A stretch of 64,000 nt of DNA from Bacteroidia bacterium. Its GTDB lineage: Bacteria; Bacteroidota; Bacteroidia; JADZBD01. The notes beneath the pieces are model-generated. The model was not told where the DNA came from and did not search any database. It saw nothing but the letters and a program-made list of their open reading frames with translations. Location of the stretch: contig JADZBD010000018.1 in assembly GCA_020852255.1 (NCBI GenBank), positions 1 to 64,000 on the forward strand, in the 5' to 3' direction. Position numbers and translations under genes: made by a program. Position 1 is the stretch's first letter, and every line of letters starts with the position of its first letter. Positions 52,352 through 60,353 of the stretch are shown one piece after another.

Positions 52352-53688
52352 TGTTCAAAAATCTGACCATAGAAGATCCTCTCTTCCGGACCAGGCAAAG
52401 CCGCTGGGTTCTGCTCGTGGTTTTTCTTGCCATTTTTGTCAATTCCTATGTTTTTATAAAGGAGCCCGCAGAGGTGTACCTGAGCTATCCGGGCATCGCT
52501 TTACTACTCCTGCTTTGGCTGTTCCGTTTCGGGCTGCCACCTGTGATCATCCAGGTGTTTGGCATTTTGCTCTTTGCCGGCGTGTTGAATATTATCCTTG
52601 GAAATAACACGATTGGGAATTTTGTAAAAATATTTCTGGGAGTCTTTATGTCCTATCTTTTCTTCTATTATATTATGAAAGTTTTTGAGTTTAAAGTGGA
52701 AGAGTTGTACCGGTGGTATTTAAAAGGGTGTGTGATTCTCTCTTTAATCGGATTGTTTCAGTTTTTTTCCTTTCTCGTGGGATTCAGGTATGGATACGAT
52801 TTATCATGGATCTTGAATAAGGGAGGATTTATCGGTGGGGGTAATTTCGGTATACGGATTAACGCGCTATTCCCTGAACCGACTTATCTTGCCTGTACAC
52901 TTTCTCCTGCTATGTTCGTTGCGATGTATAACCTTTTCCGAAAGCAGCAGCTTTACCTGAATAGATGGCAGAGCGCACTGGTAATAGTCGTTTTTACTCT
53001 TTCTTTTTCCGGACTTGCGTTTGCCGCATTTTTAATTGCAGGTATATTACTGCTTGTTAACTTCGGACTGGTCCGGTATATCCTTCTCTTTGTGCCCGTG
53101 CTAATGATCAGCTTCTCCTTTATGTATAACAATGTAGAAGAATTCCGTCAACGCTACGACAGTACCGTAGAAATTTTTCGAACCGGTCAATTTAAAGTCG
53201 GAGAAACGCACGGATCATCGGTTATCTTATACAATAATTATCATGTAGCACTGGAAAATTTCAAGTCAAATTTTTTGTTCGGGACAGGACTTGGTTCCCA
53301 CCAGGTGGCATTTGAACAGTACAGCATTACAAAAGGAATTAAGACCTGGGGTTTCGACCTCAACAGCCAGGACGCCAACTCCATGCTGCTCCGGCTTATC
53401 TCAGAAACAGGATTATTCGGGACTATTCTCTTTCTGGTACTTTTTTTCAAATGCTATGTCAAACGGCATGAAGAAGACCCCGATTTCCCCCCCAGGTTCT
53501 GGATAATCTCAAATGGGATCTTTATTATGATTGCACTAAACCTTCTCCGGCAAGGTCATTATTTCCTCAACGGTTTTCCTTTTTTTGTTTGGCTCTATTA
53601 TTATAATTACCTGGACTATACGTCGTATATGGCGGAAAAAGCGGAGAAGCATAAGCAGCAGCCATCCGCCGGTTTAGCGGGCGGGTAA
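52351..53688 (+). CDS. O-antigen polymerase/ligase-like membrane protein (Wzy/WaaL)
   Basis: 445 residues, about eleven hydrophobic segments. A large loop (YNNVEEFRQRYDSTVEIFRTGQFKVGETHGSS) and LFGTGLGSHQVAFEQYSITKG follow the Wzy_C pattern. FPEPTYLACTLSPAMFVAMY and the C-terminal GHYFLNGFPFFVWLYYYNYL complete it. Whether it polymerises repeat units or ligates the glycan to an acceptor cannot be decided; with an ABC exporter in the same locus, ligation or an independent pathway is possible. Its end overlaps the convergent SGNH gene. Confidence 0.82.
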   Translation: MFKNLTIEDPLFRTRQSRWVLLVVFLAIFVNSYVFIKEPAEVYLSYPGIALLLLLWLFRFGLPPVIIQVFGILLFAGVLNIILGNNTIGNFVKIFLGVFMSYLFFYYIMKVFEFKVEELYRWYLKGCVILSLIGLFQFFSFLVGFRYGYDLSWILNKGGFIGGGNFGIRINALFPEPTYLACTLSPAMFVAMYNLFRKQQLYLNRWQSALVIVVFTLSFSGLAFAAFLIAGILLLVNFGLVRYILLFVPVLMISFSFMYNNVEEFRQRYDSTVEIFRTGQFKVGETHGSSVILYNNYHVALENFKSNFLFGTGLGSHQVAFEQYSITKGIKTWGFDLNSQDANSMLLRLISETGLFGTILFLVLFFKCYVKRHEEDPDFPPRFWIISNGIFIMIALNLLRQGHYFLNGFPFFVWLYYYNYLDYTSYMAEKAEKHKQQPSAGLAGG

Positions 53689-54381
53689 AAAGCTTGTTAA
53701 TTGCTGTAGCCATAGGAGATACCCCTTATCTGTAAGATGTACCCCGTCACTTGTCAGTTCTTCCGCCAGCCTTCCGTCCCTCTTGAATATGCGGTGCAGG
53801 TCAATAAATATCACTTTATATTCCCCGCATAGAGTCCGTATCCCTTCGTTTACTGAGCAAATGATGCGGTTGGCCTCATCCGGGTCGCTCATCCATCCTT
53901 CCTTGAACGAGACGGGAAGAATGCTTTGAAGAATGATATGCTCCGGTGGAAGGTAGCGAAGAGCTTTCTTTATGATATTACGGTAATTCCGGAGGATTTT
54001 CTTTTCACTGAGCCCGGCCAGAATATCATTGATCCCGATCTCAATATAGATACTCCCCGGTTGCTGGTTCAGGATGGTATCCATCCGGCGGAGAAGACTT
54101 CCTGTAAAATCACCATTGATACCGCACACAGAGACGGAAGCATTCCCGGAAAGATACGCCCCGAGACCCGCGGTCAGGCTGTTACCGAAAAACACATGTT
54201 TTCCGTGGTGTTTGAGTTTGTTAAAATGATTTGCCTTAAATTTCCACTCAACGGATTCTGAGTTTTTTTTAAAGATCGCATAAGGGCGTATCCATGCTTT
54301 GTAGATGAAAAATCCCCCGGCAAGGGAGATGAGAATGAGGATAAACCACCTCGCCCGGTATTGCCTAATCCGATCCCACAT
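53674..54381 (-). CDS. SGNH/GDSL hydrolase with membrane anchor
   Basis: 235 residues. A helix at 11-30 (RWFILILISLAGGFFIYKAW) anchors or exports it. Catalytic blocks: FFGNSLTAGLG (nucleophile Ser), IYIEIGINDILAG (GxND), and DGVHLTDKGY (Asp-His). The family removes or adds acetyl groups on glycans or acts on lipids. Last gene of a three-gene minus-strand operon. Confidence 0.85.
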   Translation of the reverse strand: MWDRIRQYRARWFILILISLAGGFFIYKAWIRPYAIFKKNSESVEWKFKANHFNKLKHHGKHVFFGNSLTAGLGAYLSGNASVSVCGINGDFTGSLLRRMDTILNQQPGSIYIEIGINDILAGLSEKKILRNYRNIIKKALRYLPPEHIILQSILPVSFKEGWMSDPDEANRIICSVNEGIRTLCGEYKVIFIDLHRIFKRDGRLAEELTSDGVHLTDKGYLLWLQQLTSFLPAR

Positions 54382-55252
54382 TATTCATTAGCCTGTCAAA
54401 ATTACGAGACTCTTTACGCCACTTCAGCCGGTTCATCCTGTTCAGTGCCCAGTAAACTTGCCCCGCAGTCCAGTAGCACTCTACATTGGATCGTCTGATA
54501 TGGTACGACTCCCGGTTGATATTGGATCCCGGATAGCTTCCGAAAAAATAGGAGTAATGTTTCCGGATCAGTTGCATCTCCGGAACGCCCGTGCTGTATG
54601 CCGTATTATTCGGACAACAGAAAGCCTTTACCTGATCAGCAGAAATGGCCAGCCGCTCTGCAATCAGCGACCTGCTTTCCGCAATTTCTTTTATCCGTTC
54701 AGCTAAATCAGGATGATTTGCCAGGAGATTGTGGGTATAGCTGTGAGATCCAACTGAATGTCCGTCCGCAACAAGTTGGTTCAGATCATTCCAATTCATG
54801 GCCTCATGATCTTCCGCTTCTGAATCTAACTCCGGATCTATCAGCGGGCGAATATGCTTTTGGAAGTATAGTTTTTGACCCGGCGGGGGGGTGTCAATGA
54901 ATGCTGGAAGCACGAAAAACCAGGCCTTCAACCCTAAGGTGTTAAGCGCCTCTGCAGCATGCAGGTTGTTTTTTAAACCATCATCAAAGGTGAGTAGCAG
55001 GGAGGGATGGTCTGCTTTCTCCTTATTCGAATATGCCGCCTCGAATTCTTTGGGAGAAATCAGGTGAAAATGATCCTTATACAAAGAAAGCTGCTCCCGG
55101 AATCCCTGTATATGTTTTCGCTGCGTTCCGTGATAATTCACCACCACAATCTCAGAGGAAGGATAGGATAAACCCCGGAAGCGGAATTCCATTTGACCCA
55201 GCGCCGTTTTTAGGCGCTCCTTCAACGGATGACTTTTTACGATGTATGTCAT
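54365..55252 (-). CDS. Polysaccharide deacetylase (NodB domain)
   Basis: 295 residues. Metal-binding TFDDG in LLTFDDGLKNNLHAAE, the GSHSYTHNLLANH motif (HxxxH) and FFVLPAFID give the NodB fold (about 80-210). It removes N-acetyl or other N-acyl groups from a glycan chain. The ATG at 55252 overlaps the GNAT-like gene's stop as TAATG; a GTG two codons upstream is in frame. The C-terminal 70 residues are unassigned. No signal peptide is obvious, so a cytoplasmic site is possible. Confidence 0.87.
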   Translation of the reverse strand: MTYIVKSHPLKERLKTALGQMEFRFRGLSYPSSEIVVVNYHGTQRKHIQGFREQLSLYKDHFHLISPKEFEAAYSNKEKADHPSLLLTFDDGLKNNLHAAEALNTLGLKAWFFVLPAFIDTPPPGQKLYFQKHIRPLIDPELDSEAEDHEAMNWNDLNQLVADGHSVGSHSYTHNLLANHPDLAERIKEIAESRSLIAERLAISADQVKAFCCPNNTAYSTGVPEMQLIRKHYSYFFGSYPGSNINRESYHIRRSNVECYWTAGQVYWALNRMNRLKWRKESRNFDRLMNNVGSD

Positions 55253-56214
55253 TACCACGTATCTATATCGCTGCGGAATAAGCGCCAGTTAGGGGCTTCC
55301 ACTATAGAACTATCGGGAAGAAAATTCTTAACCATAAAATATATTCGCTTGTTAAGTGGCATAAAGTTGCGCTGTTGCAGAGCCTTCCTGATGCAGCTGT
55401 TCTCCAATGGGTTAATTGCAATAGACAAAAAGTTAATGCTCCTGATCCGGGTAACTCTGCTTTCTAATAACTTTAATCCATTCGATATAAACTCTGCATT
55501 GCTGCAGTTCGTTCTAATGTCGCCAATTATCAAGTGCTTGAAGAATTTCCCCCTTTTTTCGGGCTTAAGAGCGCAAGTCATTTTCATGTCTCCTTCCGAA
55601 TATTCAAAAAACTGAACCTTGATCCCAGACCGGGCAGCGGCTCTCCATTTTCGAAATCCGGTATCTTCGGATAGGCTGATCAAATCGGGATCGAATGGAA
55701 AAGAAGATGTTAGCTCAGGGAAAGATTCGCTTAGGCAGGTGGGATTGAACGTTCGTAAAACTGAGAGGTAATTAATGGGTTTTACGTACCATGTGAGGTT
55801 AACAACATTTGTCCAGCCATTTCGGAGTAAACTATTTTTGCTGACATCTATTGGAAATCCGGTTAGGAAATCTATTTTTTTATGCTTTTGTAATTCCAGG
55901 TTCATAAACTGGAGGAGAGACGCAAAAACTCCCCTTCCTCTGTAGTTTGGATTTACGAGAGAATTGCCTGACTGAAAGGACCGAAACAGCGTGTTTTTCC
56001 ACCTGTAAGGCCAATAGAAAAAGGACTGAAATCCTGCCACTGTATTACCATCCATAGCAACGATGCGTATGCATTCTTCCTTCTGGTAAGGGTGATTGTA
56101 AAATGTGTCCATTTGGGATGCGAGTAACACTGGATCTACCCCGTATTCCTTTGCAAAAAGACCGGAGACCTGATCGGCCATCCAAGTTTCGTAAAGCTTG
56201 ATATCTAAGGACAT
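55252..56214 (-). CDS. GNAT-like N-acyltransferase
   Basis: 320 residues. The first half fits a GNAT domain: RIVAMDGNTVAGFQSFFYWPY, NSLVNPNYRGRGVFASLLQFMNLEL (acetyl-CoA R/Q-x-x-G-x-G/A motif), LTGFPIDVSKNSLLRNGW. The second half resembles the FemAB-like acyltransferase region only loosely. First gene of the minus-strand trio with the deacetylase and SGNH hydrolase. The three could change acyl groups on one sugar. Confidence 0.72.
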   Translation of the reverse strand: MSLDIKLYETWMADQVSGLFAKEYGVDPVLLASQMDTFYNHPYQKEECIRIVAMDGNTVAGFQSFFYWPYRWKNTLFRSFQSGNSLVNPNYRGRGVFASLLQFMNLELQKHKKIDFLTGFPIDVSKNSLLRNGWTNVVNLTWYVKPINYLSVLRTFNPTCLSESFPELTSSFPFDPDLISLSEDTGFRKWRAAARSGIKVQFFEYSEGDMKMTCALKPEKRGKFFKHLIIGDIRTNCSNAEFISNGLKLLESRVTRIRSINFLSIAINPLENSCIRKALQQRNFMPLNKRIYFMVKNFLPDSSIVEAPNWRLFRSDIDTW

Positions 56215-56226
56215 ACGTAGAATTGC

Positions 56227-56242
56227 TACCTTTACAAAGATA
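56227..56242. promoter_or_regulatory. Abutting face-to-face divergent promoters
   Basis: Plus-strand TACCTTTA (56227-56234, one mismatch) is followed directly by CAAAGATA (56235-56242), which reads TATCTTTG on the minus strand. They serve the genes starting at 56251 and 56214. The predicted transcripts would overlap at their first bases. Confidence 0.5.
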
Positions 56243-56250
56243 AGAAATCG

Positions 56251-57303
56251 ATGAAGCTTTTGGTACTTTATGAAGAACTGGCAGGTTATTTTCTGGCCTG
56301 CATTCGGGAACTGACCTCCAGAAAGGGTACACAGATTCTGATTATTGCTTCCTCACCCAATCCGGTGGCACCTTTCGATTTTCCGGAAATGGAAGGTGTG
56401 GAGATTCTTTACAGGGATAACATGAATGTGGAGTCTTTGCAAAAATGTGTGGCCACTTTCAGGCCAGATGTTATTCTTTGCGGTGGCTGGAGAAGAAAAG
56501 AATACCGCCGCATCTGTTCACTATATAAGCATACCATTCCGGTGGTGCTCGGTTTTGATAATCCATGGACCGGCTCAATGAAGCAGAGACTTCTTTCGCT
56601 GTTTGCGGGTGCATTTGTACGGCAGTCATTTACCTGCGCATGGGTTCCGGGAAACAGGCAGGTTATATTTGCCAGGCAACTCGGATTCAGGGATGCGGAA
56701 ATTTATACCGGTGCGTATTGTGCCGACACCCATAGGTACGAAAAATGGTATGAAGAACTTCAGCCGGAAAAAAGCAGGAACCGCCCACGTCGTTTTGTTT
56801 TTTCTGGCAGATATACTAATGTTAAAAATGTTGAAATGCTTTGGGACGCTTTCACAGAAGCGAAAAGTGAAACAGGAAGTGACTGGGAATTGTACTGCCT
56901 GGGCAAAGGAGATATTAAGTCGCGGCAGGAAGATGGCATCCGTCATCTTGGTTTTGTCCAACCGGAGGATATGCTTTTTGTTCTGAAAGACACATCGGTT
57001 TTTGTTTTACCAAGTACGTTTGAGCCCTGGGGAGTAGTGGTACATGAATTTGCGGCGGCGGGGTATCCACTGCTGCTATCCTCTTCAGTAGGAGCAGCGG
57101 AGGTCTTTCTGGAAAACGGGAAGAATGGTTTTTTGTTTGAGGCCTCTTCCCGGGAGTCTTTAAAAAACGCACTTAAGCATTTTATGAATCAAAGTGAAAA
57201 GGAATGGAGAGCTATGTCGGATCACAGCATGGTGCTGTCCCGGCGCATTTCACCTGCAAAGTGGGGAGATACTCTATGCTCCTTTTCTGAAAAGCATTTT
57301 TAA
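56251..57303 (+). CDS. Glycosyltransferase family 4
   Basis: 350 residues. FVFSGRYTNVKNVEMLWDAF, YCLGKGDIKSRQ, HLGFVQPEDMLFVLKDTSVFVLPSTFEPWGVVVHEFAAAGYPLLLSSSVGAAEVF: the last holds the donor-binding E-x7-E pair. The N-terminal domain (VILCGGWRRKEYRRICSLYK) is short, as in some Bacteroidota glucosyltransferases. A short gap of eleven bases precedes the asparagine synthase gene. Confidence 0.86.
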   Translation: MKLLVLYEELAGYFLACIRELTSRKGTQILIIASSPNPVAPFDFPEMEGVEILYRDNMNVESLQKCVATFRPDVILCGGWRRKEYRRICSLYKHTIPVVLGFDNPWTGSMKQRLLSLFAGAFVRQSFTCAWVPGNRQVIFARQLGFRDAEIYTGAYCADTHRYEKWYEELQPEKSRNRPRRFVFSGRYTNVKNVEMLWDAFTEAKSETGSDWELYCLGKGDIKSRQEDGIRHLGFVQPEDMLFVLKDTSVFVLPSTFEPWGVVVHEFAAAGYPLLLSSSVGAAEVFLENGKNGFLFEASSRESLKNALKHFMNQSEKEWRAMSDHSMVLSRRISPAKWGDTLCSFSEKHF

Positions 57304-57314
57304 ACAAGCCCGCA

Positions 57315-59210
57315 ATGTGTGGCATAAATATTATTCTCAGTTCACAGCCCGGGCCGGTCGGATTAGCAGCCGTTCAGCGGATGAACGACGCCATTGCCCA
57401 CCGCGGACCAGATGATACTGGCATATTCTCCGGGGGGAAAGTGCAGCATGTTTTTCTTGGACACCGACGTCTTTCCATCATTGATCTTACTGCAGCTGGT
57501 CACCAGCCCATGACGTCGTCTGATGACCGTTTTGTTATCGTCTATAACGGCGAGATCTATAATTTTTGTGATCTCCGCCTGGATCTCTCCAGGGCAATGC
57601 TGGGATCATCCGTCCAACCCTACGGATTCACAACAGAAACCGATACAGAGGTGATCCTTGCTGCGTATAAAGCCTGGGGCACGGAATGTGTTAAACGGCT
57701 CGACGGAATGTTTGCTTTTGCTATATGGGATAAACAGGAAGAAACGCTTTTTATTGCTCGCGACCGGTTTGGAAAAAAGCCGCTGTATTACTGGGCATCT
57801 GATGAGATGATGATTTTCTCCTCAGAGATTCGTGGAATTCTTGCCTCAGGTCTGGTAAAACCGGTACTGAACAGTTCCGCACTATGCGAATATTTCCAGT
57901 ACCAGACAGTGTACGGACAGGATACGCTGATCCGTAATATCCGTTTACTGGAGGCCGGCACATGTGCGGTGATAAAAGACGGAAAGATGAAGGGGTGGAA
58001 ATATCATGAAACGCCATCATCCCATCGTACAGATCTGCAGAGTCTTACCTTGCACCAGATCCGGAAAATGATTCATGAGGGTTTATCCAGGGCGGTGGAA
58101 AAGCGGCTGGTTTCGGACGTTCCATTTGGCGCATTCTTATCCGGGGGAATTGATTCAAGCGCGATAGTGGGCCTCATGTCACGCATGCACACCGGAAAAG
58201 TAAAGACCTTCTCCGTTGTTTTTCGCGAGCAGGAGTTCAGCGAACAGCAGTATGCGGACAGGGTAGCATCAAAGTTTAATACCGATCATACTAACATTGT
58301 CCTGTCTGTACAGGATTTCCTCAATACTATTCCCGATGCCCTTGCTGCAATGGATCATCCCGGTGGCGACGGACCTAATACTTATGTTGTAGCCGGCGCT
58401 ACCCGTAAAGCAGGTATCAAAATGGCCTTATCAGGGATCGGAGGAGATGAATTGTTCGCAGGATACGATGTTTTTAAGCGTATTCATAAAATGCGCAGAT
58501 GGTGGTGGCTGAATCTGCTGCCGCCGGATCTTCGGAAAATGTTGGCCTTGCCTGCGAACAAATTCCGGCAGACCGTAAAAACAGAAAAGATCGCTTCATT
58601 TCTTCAGGCTGGAACCGATATCAGGGAATTATACCGTGTAAGTCGCCAGGTTTTTTCGGATGATCAGGTTCGAAAACTGGTACAAACAAACTGCGGGTGG
58701 GAAATACGAAGAATACTTAAAGATATCCCCGAACTTCCTGACAATTTCCTTCTTTCACAACTTTCTCTTAATGAGATGCATACTTATCTGCATTCCGTGC
58801 TGCTTAGAGATACAGATGTAATGTCTATGGCTCACGGCCTGGAGGTGCGGGCGCCTTTTCTGGATCCTTCGCTTGTTGACCTGATACTTGGTATTCGCGA
58901 TGAGTGGAAATTCCCCCATTCTCCTAAGAAATTACTTACCGATTCACTGGGCGACCTGTTGCCTGCGGAAGTAATTCACCGGAAAAAGATGGGCTTTACA
59001 CTTCCCTGGGAACATTGGATGAGAAAGGAGCTTTACACATTATGCGATTCAAAAATCCGGTCTTTGTCTCAGAGAGGGTTTATTGGTAAAATTACTCCGG
59101 TTGAACTGTGGGAACGATTCTTAAAGAAGGATCCATCGGTAACCTGGTCCAGGCTATGGCATCTTGTAGTGTTGGAGGACTGGATGCAAAGGCACGCCGT
59201 CAATGAGTAA
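57315..59210 (+). CDS. Asparagine synthase-like glutamine amidotransferase
   Basis: 631 residues. Catalytic Cys2 directly after the initiator Met (MCGINIIL), AHRGPDDTGIF, GHRRLSIIDLTAAGHQPM form the glutaminase domain. The synthetase domain has FLSGGIDSSAIVGL (PP-loop), MALSGIGGDELFAGY and DVMSMAHGLEVRAPFLD. Asparagine synthase (AsnB) is the default call; homologues in O-antigen loci (e.g. WbpS-like) amidate uronic acids, and this one is flanked by glycosyltransferases, which favours sugar amidation. Confidence 0.9.
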   Translation: MCGINIILSSQPGPVGLAAVQRMNDAIAHRGPDDTGIFSGGKVQHVFLGHRRLSIIDLTAAGHQPMTSSDDRFVIVYNGEIYNFCDLRLDLSRAMLGSSVQPYGFTTETDTEVILAAYKAWGTECVKRLDGMFAFAIWDKQEETLFIARDRFGKKPLYYWASDEMMIFSSEIRGILASGLVKPVLNSSALCEYFQYQTVYGQDTLIRNIRLLEAGTCAVIKDGKMKGWKYHETPSSHRTDLQSLTLHQIRKMIHEGLSRAVEKRLVSDVPFGAFLSGGIDSSAIVGLMSRMHTGKVKTFSVVFREQEFSEQQYADRVASKFNTDHTNIVLSVQDFLNTIPDALAAMDHPGGDGPNTYVVAGATRKAGIKMALSGIGGDELFAGYDVFKRIHKMRRWWWLNLLPPDLRKMLALPANKFRQTVKTEKIASFLQAGTDIRELYRVSRQVFSDDQVRKLVQTNCGWEIRRILKDIPELPDNFLLSQLSLNEMHTYLHSVLLRDTDVMSMAHGLEVRAPFLDPSLVDLILGIRDEWKFPHSPKKLLTDSLGDLLPAEVIHRKKMGFTLPWEHWMRKELYTLCDSKIRSLSQRGFIGKITPVELWERFLKKDPSVTWSRLWHLVVLEDWMQRHAVNE

Positions 59211-60333
59211 GAAAGGAAAAATACTAGTTTTCATTGATTGGTATTACCCGGCGTACAAGGCGGGTGGTCCGGTGCAAAGTTGCCTTAATCTTATTGAACG
59301 GCTAGGTGACCAGTTTGAATTCAAAGTTGTTACTTCCAATAAGGAATATTTAGAATCAGACCCCCTCCCGGATATCGCAGCGGATCAATGGCTAACCGGC
59401 CCCTTCGGAGAACAAGTGATCTATCTTTCGGAAGCAGGAAATACCGCTATCTCCAGAATTCTGGAAAAGGAGATGCCGGATTTTATCTGGCTGAATTCAA
59501 TGTTTTCAAGCTCCTTCAGTATTCTTCCCCTCCGGCTATGGAAGGGAAAAGTGTTATTGTCGCCACGAGGGATGCTGGCACCGGAAGCACTAAGGCTGAA
59601 ACGAATAAAGAAACAGATCTTTCTAAAACTATCTGCCCTCTCCGGGTGGCATAAAAATGTTGTATTTCATGCCACGAATACGGAAGAGGAGAGGCAGATT
59701 AAAAAATGGTTTCCGGACAACGAAATACGGATTGCTCCGAATTTTTCCGCGCGAAGTACTCCTCTCAGAGTAAATCGGAAAAGATCTGCCGGTGAAACAC
59801 GACTCGTGATGCTTGCAAGGATTGCCCCGGAAAAGAACAATCTCTTTGCGTTAGAACTTTTGAAAAGCCGAAAACCGATCGGACAGATTACGATGGATCT
59901 CTACGGTGCTGAATACGACAAGGTGTACGCGGAAAAGTGCCGGAGTATCGCTGCTCGGATGCCTGAGGGAATTACCGTTCGGTTTATGGGAACCATTGAG
60001 CCGGGAAAGGTGCAGGAGATGTTTCAGAATTATGATTTTCTTCTTTTTCCCTCCAGAGGGGAAAATTATGGTCATGCTATCGTCCAGGCATGGAGCGCCG
60101 GTACTCCTGTGATTATTTCCGATGCCACGCCTTGGAAGGATCTTGAGAATAATTCTCTTGGATGGGAAATTCCATTAGAGGAAGAGAGAAAGTGGCAGGA
60201 AGTGCTCTCCCGCGCAGAGACGATGCCGGACGCCGAGTTTAATAGCTGGTCGTCTGCCAGTATCCGCTTTGCGAGTTCGCTAAGTAATGATCCGCAGACC
60301 CTGGTTTTAAATCAGAACCTTTTCCGGCTGTAA
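59203..60333 (+). CDS. Glycosyltransferase family 4
   Basis: 376 residues. FIDWYYPAYKAGGPVQSCLNLIERL, LSPRGMLAPEALRLKRIKKQIFLKL and FHATNTEEERQIKKWFP form the acceptor domain. LVMLARIAPEKNNLFALELL, DLYGAEYDKVYAEKCR, FMGTIEPGKVQEMFQNYDFLLFPSRGENYGHAIVQAWSAGTPVIISDATPWKDL is the donor domain. It overlaps asnB-like by eight bases and ends the locus. About twenty bases separate it from the ComEC-like gene. Confidence 0.87.
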   Translation: MSKKGKILVFIDWYYPAYKAGGPVQSCLNLIERLGDQFEFKVVTSNKEYLESDPLPDIAADQWLTGPFGEQVIYLSEAGNTAISRILEKEMPDFIWLNSMFSSSFSILPLRLWKGKVLLSPRGMLAPEALRLKRIKKQIFLKLSALSGWHKNVVFHATNTEEERQIKKWFPDNEIRIAPNFSARSTPLRVNRKRSAGETRLVMLARIAPEKNNLFALELLKSRKPIGQITMDLYGAEYDKVYAEKCRSIAARMPEGITVRFMGTIEPGKVQEMFQNYDFLLFPSRGENYGHAIVQAWSAGTPVIISDATPWKDLENNSLGWEIPLEEERKWQEVLSRAETMPDAEFNSWSSASIRFASSLSNDPQTLVLNQNLFRL

Positions 60334-60353
60334 TACATGCCTAAATTGCCGGC

